From: Sphingomonas piscis
Lineage (GTDB): Bacteria; Pseudomonadota; Alphaproteobacteria; Sphingomonadales; Sphingomonadaceae
Assembly (NCBI RefSeq): GCF_011300455.1
Contig: NZ_CP049869.1
Span: 124,001-188,000 of the forward strand
Reading direction: 5' to 3'
Length of the DNA stretch: 64,000 nucleotides
Part shown: positions 7,488-16,643 of the stretch, piece after piece
How positions within the stretch are numbered: the stretch's first letter is position 1
Layout of the letters: every line of letters starts with the position of its first letter
Position numbers and translations under genes: made by a program
Notes under the pieces: generated by a model
Told to the model about the DNA's origin: nothing
Databases searched by the model: none
The model's input: the letters and a program-made list of their open reading frames with translations, nothing else

Positions 7488-8996
7488 TCAATTGCGCGGT
7501 GCCTGACGCCGGTAACTGAGCGCCTCCGCAACATGGATACGGCCGACGTCATCAGCGCCGGCCAGGTCGGCGACGGTGCGCGCGACGCGCATCACCCGGT
7601 GGAAACCACGCGCCGACAGCCGCATCGCCGACGCCGCGTCGTGCAGAAGCTTGCGGCCGGGCTCATCTGGGGTTGCTACCTTCTCCAGCAGGTCGCCATC
7701 CGCTTCGGCATTGGTCCTGACTCCGGTACCGCTGAAGCGGTTCGTCTGCGTCCTCCGCGCGGCGGCCACGCGCCCGGCAACCTCCGCGCTGCCCTCCGCC
7801 GGCGGCGGCAGGGTCAAGTCGGCGGCGGACACCTCCTGCACGTCGACGTGAAGATCGATGCGGTCGAGCAGCGGCCCCGACACACGCGCCTGATAGTCGG
7901 CGGCGCAGCGTGGTGCACGGCTGCAGGCGAGCGCCGGATCGCCAAGGTGGCCGCAGCGGCACGGGTTCATTGCCGCAACCAACTGAACACGAGCAGGAAA
8001 GGTAACGTGCGTGTTGGCCCGCGCGACACTGACGCTTCCGGTTTCGAGCGGTTGACGAAGAGAGTCGAGAACGACGCGCTGGAATTCCGGAAGTTCGTCC
8101 AGAAACAACACGCCCAGATGGGCAAGGCTGATCTCGCCCGGACGGACCCGCAAGCCGCCGCCGACCAGCGCCGGCATGGAGGCGCTGTGGTGCGGTGCAC
8201 GAAAGGGTCGGCGCCGGCGGATGCGGCCGCCGTTCAGCTCACCGGCGACCGATGCAACCATGGAGACTTCGAGGGCCTCGGCGGGTTCCAGCGGCGGAAG
8301 AATGCCCGGAAGGCAGGCCGCAAGCAGCGACTTGCCGGCGCCCGGCGGGCCGCTCATCAACAGATTGTGACCGCCGGCGGCGGCGATTTCGAGCGCGCGC
8401 TTGGCGACCTCCTGCCCTTTGACCTGGGCGAGATCCGGACCTCCGGCCAGCGGCTCCACGTCGGCCACCTCAGGCGCCAAAAGAAGTGCCGTGCCGCGAA
8501 GATGGGCAAGCAACGCCAGCAGGTCAGGCGCGGCAAGCACCTCCACCTGCCCCGCCCAGGCCGCCTCGCTCCCCTGGGCTGCCGGGCAAATCAGCCCCTT
8601 CGCAAGCGAGCCGGCATGCAGTGCGGCCAGCAGTACTCCTGGCGATCCGGTGATCTTGCCGTTGAGCGACAGCTCCCCGACCGCAAGGTAGTGGGCCAGC
8701 GCCTCGGCATCTGCCGCACCGATCGCAGCAAGCAGCCCCAGCGCGATCGGCAGGTCGAAGTGCGAGCCTTCCTTTGGCAAGTCCGCGGGCGACAGGTTGA
8801 CGGTGATTCGCTTGGGCGGGAGCGACAGCCCGATGGCGGAGAGTGCGGCCCGAACGCGCTCGCGGCTTTCAGCGACCGCTTTGTCCGGCAGGCCGACGAT
8901 GATGAAGGCGGGCAAGCCGGCGGAGAGCTGGACCTGAACTTCAACGGACCGGGCTTCGAGCCCGAGGTAGGCAACGGTGGCAATGGTTGCGACCAT
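7488..8996 (-). CDS. YifB/ComM family Mg-chelatase-like AAA+ ATPase
   Basis: This is a complete 502-residue member of the YifB/ComM family. The N-terminal ChlI-like domain carries FIIVGLPDKAVAESRERVRAA. A central Mg_chelatase AAA+ module has the Walker A motif GPPGAGKS and the Walker B motif LFLDELPEF, followed by AAMNPCRCGHLGDP and CADYQARVSGPLLDRID. The C-terminal domain ends in EALSYR. ComM is a hexameric helicase that promotes branch migration when transformed DNA is integrated. The presence of dprA at 34.8 kb in the same window makes a role in DNA uptake plausible but not shown. Confidence 0.92.
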   Translation of the reverse strand: MVATIATVAYLGLEARSVEVQVQLSAGLPAFIIVGLPDKAVAESRERVRAALSAIGLSLPPKRITVNLSPADLPKEGSHFDLPIALGLLAAIGAADAEALAHYLAVGELSLNGKITGSPGVLLAALHAGSLAKGLICPAAQGSEAAWAGQVEVLAAPDLLALLAHLRGTALLLAPEVADVEPLAGGPDLAQVKGQEVAKRALEIAAAGGHNLLMSGPPGAGKSLLAACLPGILPPLEPAEALEVSMVASVAGELNGGRIRRRRPFRAPHHSASMPALVGGGLRVRPGEISLAHLGVLFLDELPEFQRVVLDSLRQPLETGSVSVARANTHVTFPARVQLVAAMNPCRCGHLGDPALACSRAPRCAADYQARVSGPLLDRIDLHVDVQEVSAADLTLPPPAEGSAEVAGRVAAARRTQTNRFSGTGVRTNAEADGDLLEKVATPDEPGRKLLHDAASAMRLSARGFHRVMRVARTVADLAGADDVGRIHVAEALSYRRQAPRN

Positions 8997-9135
8997 CAGC
9001 AGCGCGCCTGCGCCGCCGACAAGCTGTTCGCGCGTGTCAGAAGTCCCCCTAGCTCGGCCTTGAAAGAGCTAGCTTGAGCGTGTCCGGGGAGCAAGCGCCT
9101 TGCGCACGGGCGACGGTGAGGCCACATCGACGTTC

Positions 9136-9546
9136 ATGAGCAAGCGCGAACGGTGGCGAGCGATCATCGATCATCCGGTAACCGAATGGGCCATGTTCAT
9201 CCTCGGCATACTGTTGCTCATCTGCGCCGCGCTGGTTGGACCGCTTCCGGGGCCTGGCGGCATATTGTTCGGAGTTCCGGGCCTGATCCTGGTTCTGCGG
9301 TCGAGCATGTGGGCGCGGCGGCGCTTTGTCGACCTCAAGCGGTGGGAGAAGGATCGTGCCCCAAAGATCGGACGGTGGCGGGTAACCCCCGGTCGGTGGG
9401 CCGATCTCGCGCTTCGCCGCCGAAGCGCCCTACGTCGCGAAGCACGGCGCAAGCAAAAGCTCGCCGAGGGTGGTTGCGCCGTCGCCGAGGCCGAATTGCC
9501 TCCGCCGTCATCGGAACTTGCCGACCGGGACGGGCAAACGCGTTGA
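9136..9546 (+). CDS. PGPGW-like membrane protein upstream of rpmH
   Basis: This protein of about 136 residues has two hydrophobic helices separated by VGPLPGPGGILFGVPGLIL, which resembles the putative transmembrane PGPGW family. A very basic C-terminal half follows. The ATG at 9136 (MSKRERWRAII) starts just before the first helix. An in-frame TTG at 9100 with GGGGAG upstream would add 12 residues and cannot be excluded. Its TGA stop lies inside the candidate promoter of rpmH. Function is unknown; the family fit rests on the Pro-Gly loop. Confidence 0.72.
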   Translation: MSKRERWRAIIDHPVTEWAMFILGILLLICAALVGPLPGPGGILFGVPGLILVLRSSMWARRRFVDLKRWEKDRAPKIGRWRVTPGRWADLALRRRSALRREARRKQKLAEGGCAVAEAELPPPSSELADRDGQTR

Positions 9547-9571
9547 CTTCGGCCGCTCTCTTCAGTAACGC
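9543..9571 (+). promoter_or_regulatory. Candidate sigma70-type promoter for rpmH-rnpA
   Basis: TTGACT at 9543-9548 and TAACGC at 9566-9571 are 17 nt apart, about 74 nt before the rpmH start. The -35 box is strong and the -10 box is weak, as is common in alphaproteobacteria. The -35 box overlaps the stop codon of the upstream gene. This is a pattern match only. Confidence 0.4.
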
Positions 9572-9637
9572 GCCCCTTAACAGCGGCTGCCGAACGGCGG
9601 CCCTTTTTCTTTGATCAACATTCTAGTTTCCAAGGGC

Positions 9638-10102
9638 ATGAGCGATGAAGCGCACCTTTCAACCGAGCAACCTGGTCCGGGCACGCCGTCACGGCTTCCG
9701 TCACCGCATGGCGACGGTGGGTGGCCGCAAGGTGCTGAACGCGCGCCGCGCCCGCGGCCGCAAGAAGCTCAGCGCCTAGTTACCTTACGCAAACGCGCGG
9801 ATTTCGTCGCGGCGAACAAGGGCCGGCGGCTTTCCGCGCCCGGCTTCCTGCTGCTGATCCGCGACCGTCAGGATTCTGATCCGACGATACGGGTCGGCTT
9901 CACCGTCACCAAGAAGATCGGCAATGCCGTGGTCCGCAACCGGATGAAGCGGCGATTCCGTGCCTTGGCGCGCGAGATTGTGCCGACGCACGGCATTCGC
10001 GGTGCCGATCATGTCATGGTTGGACGCCCCTCCGGTGTGGAGCGGGACTATTCCGCTCTTCGCCAGGAACTCACCGCGGCGTTGAACAAGGCGCGCCGAT
10101 GA
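9638..10102 (+). CDS. rnpA: Ribonuclease P protein component, start overlapping rpmH
   Basis: The RnpA core begins at about 9785 ([15 protein letters not shown]). It carries the family motif [19 protein letters not shown], which binds the RNase P RNA for tRNA 5' maturation. No ATG, GTG, TTG, CTG or ATT/ATC codon lies in frame between the rpmH stop and this core. The frame is open upstream through rpmH to ATG 9638 (7 nt before the rpmH ATG) or TTG 9611. The ATG at 9638 would give 154 residues with a Pro-rich N-terminal extension of about 48. Its AAGGG lies only 1 nt away, whereas the spacing suits rpmH. The stop overlaps yidD by 4 nt. Confidence 0.85.
   Translation: MSDEAHLSTEQPGPGTPSRLPSPHGDGGWPQGAERAPRPRPQEAQRLVTLRKRADFVAANKGRRLSAPGFLLLIRDRQDSDPTIRVGFTVTKKIGNAVVRNRMKRRFRALAREIVPTHGIRGADHVMVGRPSGVERDYSALRQELTAALNKARR
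9645..9779 (+). CDS. rpmH: 50S ribosomal protein L34
   Basis: This 44-residue, highly basic protein starts [18 protein letters not shown] and ends RGRKKLSA, matching L34 over its full length. L34 is part of the large ribosomal subunit. An AAGGG lies 8 nt before the ATG. The gene is intact and lies entirely within the upstream extension of the rnpA frame, in a different reading frame. Gene order rpmH-rnpA-yidD-yidC is the classic bacterial arrangement. Confidence 0.98.
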   Translation: MKRTFQPSNLVRARRHGFRHRMATVGGRKVLNARRARGRKKLSA

Positions 10103-10310
10103 TCGCGCGTCTGCTCATCTGGATTGCGCGCGGCTGGCAAAAGGGCCCCTCGCAGGTGCTTCCGCCCAGCTGCCGCTACCAGCCCAGCTGTTCTGCCTAT
10201 GCGATTACCGCCTGGACGCGCTATGGGGCGCTCCGCGGCAGCTGGCTTGCAACCAAGCGCATCCTTCGCTGCCATCCCTGGGGGGCCAGGGGCACGACCC
10301 GGTTCCATGA
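10099..10310 (+). CDS. yidD: Membrane protein insertion efficiency factor YidD (frameshifted at its 3' end)
   Basis: YidD is a short membrane-associated protein that aids YidC-dependent insertion. The visible core contains SCRYQPSCSAYAI and SWLATKRILRCHPWG. After CHPWG the frame is lost at a run of six G (10280-10285). Adding one G gives WGGQGHDPVP and a stop at 10308-10310, the normal YidD ending, for a 70-residue protein. As written, the frame instead continues to 10446 as an unrelated tail overlapping yidC by 119 nt. The missing base is most likely a homopolymer sequencing error. ATG 10099 overlaps the rnpA stop by 4 nt. Confidence 0.9.
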
Positions 10311-10327
10311 CGAGGATCTGAACCCAA

Positions 10328-12034
10328 GTGAACGAAAACAGGAACATGATCCTTGCCATGGTGCTGAGCGCCCTGGTGCTATTCGGCTGGAGCATGCTGT
10401 CGGACCGTTTCTTCCCGACGGCTGCGCCGCAGACTCAGAAGGTTGAGGACGGCAAGGTTACGCCCGCGGCGACTCCGCCTGCAGCCGGAACCGCGGCGCC
10501 ACAGGCGCTTCGCAACCGCGCCCAAGTGATTGCTGAAACGCCGCGAGTGCGGTTCCAGACTCCGGCACTCAGCGGGTCCATCAACCTTAAGGGTGCGCGG
10601 ATCGACGATCTGGTCTTGCTGAAGCATCGCATGACCTTTGATCCCAATTCATCTCCGGTGCCGCTGCTCAATCCGCAAGGAACCAGGGCCGCGTCCTTCG
10701 TCGGGTTCGGTTGGACCGGTAATAGTATTGCGACACCGGGTCCGGACACCGTTTGGCAGGCGAGCGCACCGGCCCTCACGCCTGGCAAGCCGGTGACCTT
10801 GAGCTGGATGAATCCGACCGGCCAGACGTTCGAGATCATCCTGTCGATTGACGATCTTTATCTGTTCAATGTCGCGCAGCGAGTGGTCAACCGCTCTTCC
10901 AATGCCGTGACCTTGACGCCCTACGGCTTTGCGAGCCGGGCCGGCCGGTCGATGAACATTTCGTCCTGGACCATCCATGTCGGCCCGATCAGCGTCAGGA
11001 ACGACAAGGCCGACTATGACGTCGACTGGAGCAGCATCCGGGACGCAGGACCAAATGGCCTCAACTTCGCGCCGGCGACCGGCTGGATCGGCTTTACCGA
11101 CCTTTACTGGCTGACGGCGCTTGCGCCGAAGAGCCAGATGACCGGCTCGTTCGTCCATTCCGCCAACGGCGCCTATCAGGCAAACTTTTCGGGTCGGCCG
11201 CAGACAGTCGCGCCGGGTCAGATCGGCTCATTCGAAACTCGCGTCTTCTCCGGCGCGAAGGAAATCGCGGCCCTGGACCGCTATCAGGACGCCGGCATTC
11301 CCCTGCTGTCCAAGGCAGTCGACTGGGGCTGGTTTGAATGGTTCATGATCCCCATCCATGCTTTGCTGGAATGGCTGTTCCGCCAGATCGGCAATTTCGG
11401 CGTGGCGATCATCTGCCTGACCTTGATCGTCCGGCTGCTGCTGTTCCCTGTCGCGCAGAAGCAGTTCGCGTCGATGGGCGCGATGCGCAAGGTACAGCCC
11501 AAGCTGAAGGCGCTTCAGGAGCGTTACAAGGACGACAAGCCCCGGCTTCAGCAGGAAATGATGAAGCTGTATAAGGAGGAGAAGATCAATCCGGCGGCGG
11601 GTTGCCTTCCCATCCTGCTGCAGATCCCAATCTTCTATGCGCTCTACAAGGTGCTGCTGGTCAGCGTCGAAATGAGGCATCAGCCATTCGCGCTGTGGAT
11701 CAAGGACTTGTCGGCGCCGGACCCGCTGACCCCGCTCAACCTATTCGGTTACCTGAACTTTACCCCGCCGGCGGTGATCGCGATCGGCATTCTCCCGCTG
11801 CTTCTCGGCGTTACGATGTGGATGCAGTTCAAGCTCAATCCCGCGCAGCCCGATCCGGTCCAGCAGCAGATCTTCTCGATCATGCCTTGGGTGATGATGT
11901 TCGTTATGGCGCCCTTCGCGGCGGGCCTTATGGTCTACTGGATCACCAACAACATCTTGTCGATCGGCCAGCAATGGTGGCTGTACCGCAAGTACGGGCT
12001 CCATCTCTCCGACACACATCCGGCGACAACCTAG
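10328..12034 (+). CDS. yidC: Membrane protein insertase YidC
   Basis: YidC inserts and folds inner-membrane proteins, alone or with SecYEG. This 568-residue protein has the proteobacterial layout. An N-terminal anchor helix ([18 protein letters not shown]) is followed by a long periplasmic beta-sandwich domain at about residues 60-330. The conserved five-helix core contains the positively charged cytoplasmic loop ([20 protein letters not shown]), [20 protein letters not shown] and [19 protein letters not shown]. The GTG start at 10328 matches the family N terminus. Its stop overlaps the yihA start by one base. Confidence 0.97.
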   Translation: MNENRNMILAMVLSALVLFGWSMLSDRFFPTAAPQTQKVEDGKVTPAATPPAAGTAAPQALRNRAQVIAETPRVRFQTPALSGSINLKGARIDDLVLLKHRMTFDPNSSPVPLLNPQGTRAASFVGFGWTGNSIATPGPDTVWQASAPALTPGKPVTLSWMNPTGQTFEIILSIDDLYLFNVAQRVVNRSSNAVTLTPYGFASRAGRSMNISSWTIHVGPISVRNDKADYDVDWSSIRDAGPNGLNFAPATGWIGFTDLYWLTALAPKSQMTGSFVHSANGAYQANFSGRPQTVAPGQIGSFETRVFSGAKEIAALDRYQDAGIPLLSKAVDWGWFEWFMIPIHALLEWLFRQIGNFGVAIICLTLIVRLLLFPVAQKQFASMGAMRKVQPKLKALQERYKDDKPRLQQEMMKLYKEEKINPAAGCLPILLQIPIFYALYKVLLVSVEMRHQPFALWIKDLSAPDPLTPLNLFGYLNFTPPAVIAIGILPLLLGVTMWMQFKLNPAQPDPVQQQIFSIMPWVMMFVMAPFAAGLMVYWITNNILSIGQQWWLYRKYGLHLSDTHPATT

Positions 12035-12672
12035 TGGATGAGACCGACGATCTCACCGAGCGGGCAAGGAAGCTGTTTTCGGGACCGATCGACTTCCTGA
12101 AGTCGGCGCCGGGCCTGCAGTTTCTGCCCGACCCGAAAGTGCCGGAGATCGCCTTCGCCGGAAGATCCAACGTCGGCAAGAGCTCGCTGCTCAACGCGCT
12201 GACTAATCGCAAAGGGCTGGCGCGGACGTCGAACACGCCTGGCCGAACGCAGGAACTCAACTTTTTCGACGTCGGCAATCCGCCGCTTATTCGGTTGGTC
12301 GACATGCCGGGCTACGGTTTCGCGGAGGCGCCCAAGGATCTGGTGAAACGCTGGCGTTTCCTGGTGAACGATTATCTTCGCGGCCGGCAGGTGCTGAAGC
12401 GCACCCTCGTCCTCGTTGATTCTCGCCACGGCCTGAAGCCGGTGGACGAAGAGATCATGACCATGCTCGACAAGGCGGCCGCCAGCTACCACCTCGTGCT
12501 CACCAAAGGCGACAAGATTAAGCCCACGGAGCTCGCCAAGGTACTGGAGCGGACGGCCGAGCAGGCGCGCACCCACCCCGCAGCCCACCCGACCATCTTC
12601 ACCACGTCCAGCGAAACCGCTAGCGGCATCGCCGAACTGCGAGCGGCCATCCTCGACGCTGCTTTCGCCTAG
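12034..12672 (+). CDS. yihA: Ribosome biogenesis GTPase YihA/YsxC (EngB)
   Basis: This 212-residue TRAFAC-class GTPase assists assembly of the 50S subunit. The P-loop is GRSNVGKSS, switch I carries [15 protein letters not shown]3 is [10 protein letters not shown]4 is TKGDK and G5 is TSS. The GTG at 12034 overlaps the last base of the yidC stop. The frame is open further upstream inside yidC, but the product [15 protein letters not shown] fits the family start. Coupling to yidC places it at the end of the rpmH operon. Confidence 0.95.
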   Translation: MDETDDLTERARKLFSGPIDFLKSAPGLQFLPDPKVPEIAFAGRSNVGKSSLLNALTNRKGLARTSNTPGRTQELNFFDVGNPPLIRLVDMPGYGFAEAPKDLVKRWRFLVNDYLRGRQVLKRTLVLVDSRHGLKPVDEEIMTMLDKAAASYHLVLTKGDKIKPTELAKVLERTAEQARTHPAAHPTIFTTSSETASGIAELRAAILDAAFA

Positions 12673-12680
12673 GAGAGACG

Positions 12681-13343
12681 ATGCTGAAGCTGATCATCGG
12701 CAACCGCGCCTATTCAAGCTGGTCGTTCCGCGGCTGGCTTGCCTGCAAGCAGTCGGGCGAGGAGTTCGAGGAACTGGTCGTCCCGATGTTCGATGCCGAT
12801 TGGGAGAAGCGCCGCGAGGGCGATGAGTTCGCGCCATCGCTCGGCAAGGTACCGATCCTGTGGGACGGCGACTGCGTCGTCTGGGACAGCCTGGCGATCA
12901 TCGAGTTCCTGGCCGACCGGAATGGGCGCGAGTTGTTCTGGCCGGAGGACGATGGCGCGCGCGGCATGGCGCGCTCAATGGCTGCCGAAATGCACTCCAG
13001 CTTTGCCGCGCTTCGCCGTGAGCTGCCGATGAACGTCCGCAAGAGCTTCGCCACGCGCGAGTTCGAGGGCGAAGTTCGCGGCGATATCGAGCGTATCATG
13101 CAATTGTGGGCGCAGGCGCGCGCGCGCCACGGCGGGACCGGCGACTTCCTGTTCGGCGACTGGTCGGCCGCCGACATCATGTTCGCACCGGTGGTCACGC
13201 GTTTCATTACGTACGGCGTGCCGGTGCCGCCGTTCGCCGCCGTCTACATGAAGGCAGTGCTGTCCCACCCGCATGTCGCCGAATGGATCGACCAAGCGCA
13301 GGACGAGCCTTGGGTCATCGAAAAATACGAAACTCCCGCCTGA
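12681..13343 (+). CDS. Glutathione S-transferase family protein
   Basis: This 220-residue protein has an N-terminal thioredoxin-like GST domain (KLIIGNRAYSSWSFRGWLAC). Within it is the conserved cis-Pro region GKVPILWDGDCVVWDSLAI, which binds the glutathione gamma-glutamyl group. An all-helical C-terminal domain follows, ending in VAEWIDQAQDEPWVIEKYE. The YSSWS-W pattern near the N terminus resembles bacterial zeta/MAAI-like or YfcF-type GSTs. The substrate is unknown. An AGGAGAG site lies 6 nt before the ATG. Its stop abuts the stop of the convergent cupin gene with no gap. Confidence 0.88.
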   Translation: MLKLIIGNRAYSSWSFRGWLACKQSGEEFEELVVPMFDADWEKRREGDEFAPSLGKVPILWDGDCVVWDSLAIIEFLADRNGRELFWPEDDGARGMARSMAAEMHSSFAALRRELPMNVRKSFATREFEGEVRGDIERIMQLWAQARARHGGTGDFLFGDWSAADIMFAPVVTRFITYGVPVPPFAAVYMKAVLSHPHVAEWIDQAQDEPWVIEKYETPA

Positions 13344-13805
13344 TCAAAGCCGCTTTGCCGGGTAAGGCGTGCCATCCTTATGCGTGTAGGTGCCTTCGGG
13401 CGAGAACAGCATATCGATGTCGTTGTAGCCGCCGCCGGTATTCACCCCGCCGCCAACGACGATGAAGGCGCAGTCGGCCTCACTCTCATTCCTAAGGTGA
13501 TGGCCGTTGGTCGATCCTTTGGGCCAAACGGCGATATCGCCCGGGCGCAGGACGGTCGGACCATCGTCTTCGACGAGAACCGCCTCTCCCTCCAGCATGA
13601 CGAGAAACTCGTCCTCCCCATTGTGCCAGTGGCGCTGGCTCGACCAGGCACCGGGCTTCAGGACGACGTGGCTCACCCCGAAATCGGTTAGGCCGGTGGC
13701 GGGGGAAAGGCGGCGTTGAAAGCGTCCCGCAACGGCTTCGTTGAACGGTGCGGGATATCCCGTGCGGTTCAGCTGCGCGATGCTTTCAAGGTCGACCTTG
13801 GGCAT
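13344..13805 (-). CDS. Cupin domain protein
   Basis: This is a 153-residue single-domain cupin. Cupin motif 1 is seen as SQRHWHNGEDEFLVMLEGEA, with the His, His and Glu metal ligands. Motif 2 is seen as LRPGDIAVWPKGSTNGHHLRN. It resembles cupins annotated as putative sugar-binding or transcriptional-regulator-like proteins, but it has no DNA-binding domain here and no substrate can be named. The ATG at 13805 has GGAGAGG upstream. It diverges from dapE with 27 nt between starts. Confidence 0.85.
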   Translation of the reverse strand: MPKVDLESIAQLNRTGYPAPFNEAVAGRFQRRLSPATGLTDFGVSHVVLKPGAWSSQRHWHNGEDEFLVMLEGEAVLVEDDGPTVLRPGDIAVWPKGSTNGHHLRNESEADCAFIVVGGGVNTGGGYNDIDMLFSPEGTYTHKDGTPYPAKRL

Positions 13806-13832
13806 TCCCCTCTCCTTTGCTAGGCGGTGGCC

Positions 13833-14957
13833 ATGTCGATCGACCCCATTGCACTCGCCCGCGACCTGATCAACTGCCGCAGCATCACTCCGGCGACCGG
13901 CGCGGTGTTCGAGGTGCTGGAACGGGCATTGCAGCCGTTCGGGTTCGAGGTTCACCGCTTAGTCAGCGGCGAGGCGCCGGACGGGCCGGTGGAGAATCTG
14001 GTGGCACTGCGCGGCAGCGGGTCGCCGCACCTGGGCTTTGCCGGTCACCTCGACGTTGTCCCGCCGGGCGAAGGCTGGAGCGGCGATCCGTTCGACGCGC
14101 GGATCGTCGACGGTCGCCTGATCGGGCGCGGCGCAAACGACATGAAGAGCGCTGTCGCCGCATTTGCCGCCGCGGCCTCTCGGGTCGAGCAGCAGGCAGG
14201 GACCGTCTCCCTCCTCATCACGGGCGACGAAGAAGGTCCTGCCACGTTCGGGACGCCCAAGATCATCGAGTGGCTGGAAGAACGGTCGATCCGCCCGGAC
14301 ATGATCGTCATCGGCGAGCCGACGTCGGAAGCGGCGCTGGGCGATACGGTGAAGATCGGCCGCCGCGGCTCGGTGAACATGTGGATCGAGGTGCCCGGAA
14401 CGCAGGGTCACGTGGCCTACCCGCACCGCGCGGACAATCCGGTGCCCAGGCTGGCGCGCATCGTTGCCGCGCTCGACGCGCTCCATCTCGACGACGGTAG
14501 CGAGGCCTTCCCGCCGTCCAATCTGGAATTCACCGACATCGCCTGCCCGCCTGGCGCGACCAATCTCATTCCGGCCAATGCCTCGGCACGGCTCAACATA
14601 CGCTTCAACAATCTTCAGCGCGGCGCCGATCTGGTGCGGATGGTAGAGGAGGTCGTCGGCAGCGAAGCGCCGGGTGCCACGGTCCGGGCGCTTATCTCCG
14701 GCGAAGCGTTCCTGACTCCACCCGGACCAATCTACGATATTGTCGTCGACGCCATCCGGGCGGAGACGGGGGTCGAGCCCAAGCTGTCCACGAGCGGCGG
14801 CACTTCCGACGGGCGCTTCCTGACCGCGCTATGCCCGGTGGTCGACTTTGGCCTGCCGAATGCCACCATGCACAAGGTGGATGAAAGCGTTGCGGTTGCA
14901 GACATCGAGAAATTGGCGAACATCTACGAGCGGGTCATTCGCAGCGCCCAGGCCTGA
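13833..14957 (+). CDS. dapE: Succinyl-diaminopimelate desuccinylase
   Basis: DapE hydrolyses N-succinyl-LL-diaminopimelate to LL-DAP and succinate, a late step of lysine and peptidoglycan precursor synthesis. The 374-residue protein shows the M20 metallopeptidase pattern: LGFAGHLDVVPPG (first zinc His and Asp), GRGANDMKSAVAAF, GDEEGPA (catalytic and metal Glu), a dimerisation domain at about residues 180-295, and STSGGTSDGRF and MHKVDES near the end. The ATG at 13833 is used; a GTG two codons upstream is an alternative. It is a single gene here, away from other lysine genes. Confidence 0.94.
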   Translation: MSIDPIALARDLINCRSITPATGAVFEVLERALQPFGFEVHRLVSGEAPDGPVENLVALRGSGSPHLGFAGHLDVVPPGEGWSGDPFDARIVDGRLIGRGANDMKSAVAAFAAAASRVEQQAGTVSLLITGDEEGPATFGTPKIIEWLEERSIRPDMIVIGEPTSEAALGDTVKIGRRGSVNMWIEVPGTQGHVAYPHRADNPVPRLARIVAALDALHLDDGSEAFPPSNLEFTDIACPPGATNLIPANASARLNIRFNNLQRGADLVRMVEEVVGSEAPGATVRALISGEAFLTPPGPIYDIVVDAIRAETGVEPKLSTSGGTSDGRFLTALCPVVDFGLPNATMHKVDESVAVADIEKLANIYERVIRSAQA

Positions 14958-14963
14958 GCCGGC

Positions 14964-16643
14964 TTAAGCGACGGAGCGGCGGCCTCGCTCGGCATTTGCA
15001 GTCCAGTCGAGGAATTCGTCTTCCACCATCGCCTTTGAGAAGACGTAGCCCTGAACGATGTCGCAGCCCATTGCCCGAAGCAATTCGGCCTGGGGAATGG
15101 TTTCGACCGACTCTGCAACGACCTGGCTGCCAACCCCCCGGATGAGGTGAATGACGGCCTGGACGATCACTCGTGCGCGGTCGCAGGTCTCGATGTCGGC
15201 GATCAGCGTCTGGTCCAGCTTCACCCGGTCGAGCGGCATCGACCGCAACCGGGCGAGGTTGGAGTATCCCGTGCCGAAATCGTCGATGCAGATGGTGGCG
15301 CCATCCCGGCGCAATGCGGCAATCTCACCAATGACGGCGTCGCTCGCTTCCATCGCGGCGCTCTCGGTGAATTCCAGCTCGATCAGCGATAGCGGGACCT
15401 GCTGCTCGGCAAACAGCTGCCGAAGCCGGTCGAAGAAATCGAACCGCTCGAGCTGGCGGGGGCTGACGTTGAATGAAATGCGCCGCGAAATGCCTTCGCG
15501 AAGCCACGAGCCCATAGTCGAGGCGACCTCGGCCACGACCCAATCGCCGATGTCGGCAATCAGGCCAGTGCGCTCGGCGATCGGAATGAAGCTGTGCGGC
15601 ATACGAAGGCCGTCGGTTGGATGGTTCCAGCGCAGCAAGGCTTCGGCGCAGGGCATTTCGCCGGTGACGAGGCTTAGCTGGGGCTGATAGACGAGCAGGA
15701 ACTCGCCGCGCTGCACCGCGTCGGTGAGATCCTTTTCTGTCTGCACCTTTTGGTGATGTTCGGCCGCCAGCTGGTCGTTGAACAGATGATGCTGTCCGCC
15801 GCCAAGCGACTTGGCGCGATACATTGCGATATCGGCCGACCGCATCAGGGACTCGACGCTAGACCCGTGCTGCGGCTTCAAGGACACGCCGACCGACGCT
15901 CCGATGTCGATGCTGTGGCCGGCTAGTTCAAACGGCTCGGCGATCACCTGGGCGACCCGGCGCGCGACCCGCTCCACTTCTTCCGTCGATGCGACCTGCG
16001 GGAAGAACATGGTGAACTCATCCCCGGCGAGGCGCGCGAGCAAGGGACGCTGACGAGCCCGGTCCGCACCTTCGGAGTTCAGCACCACTCGAAGACGATT
16101 GGCGACCATGATCAGCAACTGGTCGCCACGGGCATGGCCCAGGCTGTCGTTGACCGCCTTGAACCGGTCGAGGTCGACGAACAGCATTGCGGCGGCGCCA
16201 TCCCCGCTGTCGGCCAGCAACTTGTCGGCTTCGGAACGGAAGTGAAGCCGGTTCGGAAGCGAGGTTACCGGATCGTACATGCCGAGCGCATGGGCGTTCT
16301 CGATCGACGTGCGGACTTCGGCGAACAGGGTGTCAACCGCCGACGCAAGCTTCGGGTTGGTCCGCTTCACGATCGCAGGAGCCGGCGAAACCAGGTCACC
16401 GGTCTCCACTGCAAGCAGCCGCTCGGCCAAGGCGGACAGCGACCGGGCGCTTTCACTGTTAGGGCGCTCAGCCGCGATATAGCTGATCAGCAGGCAGAAG
16501 ATGCCCGCGGTGACCGAAGCGAAAATCTTCTGGTCGAGCTCGGTCAGGTACAAGAGGGCGCAAAGCGAAAAGACGAACGACGCAAAGCCGGCTGCTCCGG
16601 ACAGGAGCGCGTTGCTTAATTTCTGCGCTGTTCCTTCCTTCAT
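14964..16643 (-). CDS. Membrane-anchored GGDEF/EAL cyclic-di-GMP protein
   Basis: This 559-residue protein has two N-terminal membrane helices (about residues 13-35 and 41-57) and a linker. A GGDEF domain at about residues 122-290 has its signature as AGDEF (206-210). An EAL domain follows from about residue 305. The EAL motif (EALLRW, from 334) and the metal-site segments NVSPRQL, ELEFTES, IDDFGTGYS and ESVET are all present, so phosphodiesterase activity is likely. The GGDEF half has Ala for the first Gly and no RxxD inhibitory site; it could be active or regulatory. The start at 16643 has AAGG upstream; 16688 is an alternative without a site. Confidence 0.9.
   Translation of the reverse strand: MKEGTAQKLSNALLSGAAGFASFVFSLCALLYLTELDQKIFASVTAGIFCLLISYIAAERPNSESARSLSALAERLLAVETGDLVSPAPAIVKRTNPKLASAVDTLFAEVRTSIENAHALGMYDPVTSLPNRLHFRSEADKLLADSGDGAAAMLFVDLDRFKAVNDSLGHARGDQLLIMVANRLRVVLNSEGADRARQRPLLARLAGDEFTMFFPQVASTEEVERVARRVAQVIAEPFELAGHSIDIGASVGVSLKPQHGSSVESLMRSADIAMYRAKSLGGGQHHLFNDQLAAEHHQKVQTEKDLTDAVQRGEFLLVYQPQLSLVTGEMPCAEALLRWNHPTDGLRMPHSFIPIAERTGLIADIGDWVVAEVASTMGSWLREGISRRISFNVSPRQLERFDFFDRLRQLFAEQQVPLSLIELEFTESAAMEASDAVIGEIAALRRDGATICIDDFGTGYSNLARLRSMPLDRVKLDQTLIADIETCDRARVIVQAVIHLIRGVGSQVVAESVETIPQAELLRAMGCDIVQGYVFSKAMVEDEFLDWTANAERGRRSVA

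Noticed and set aside
7533..9077. A 514-codon plus-strand frame opposite the ComM-type gene
   Set aside because: It is the antisense shadow of a full-length conserved ATPase, with Arg/Gln/Gly-rich composition and no domain.
10311..10446. A long yidD-yidC overlap as a regulatory feature
   Set aside because: The overlap vanishes when the missing G in yidD is restored, so it is an artefact of the frameshift.
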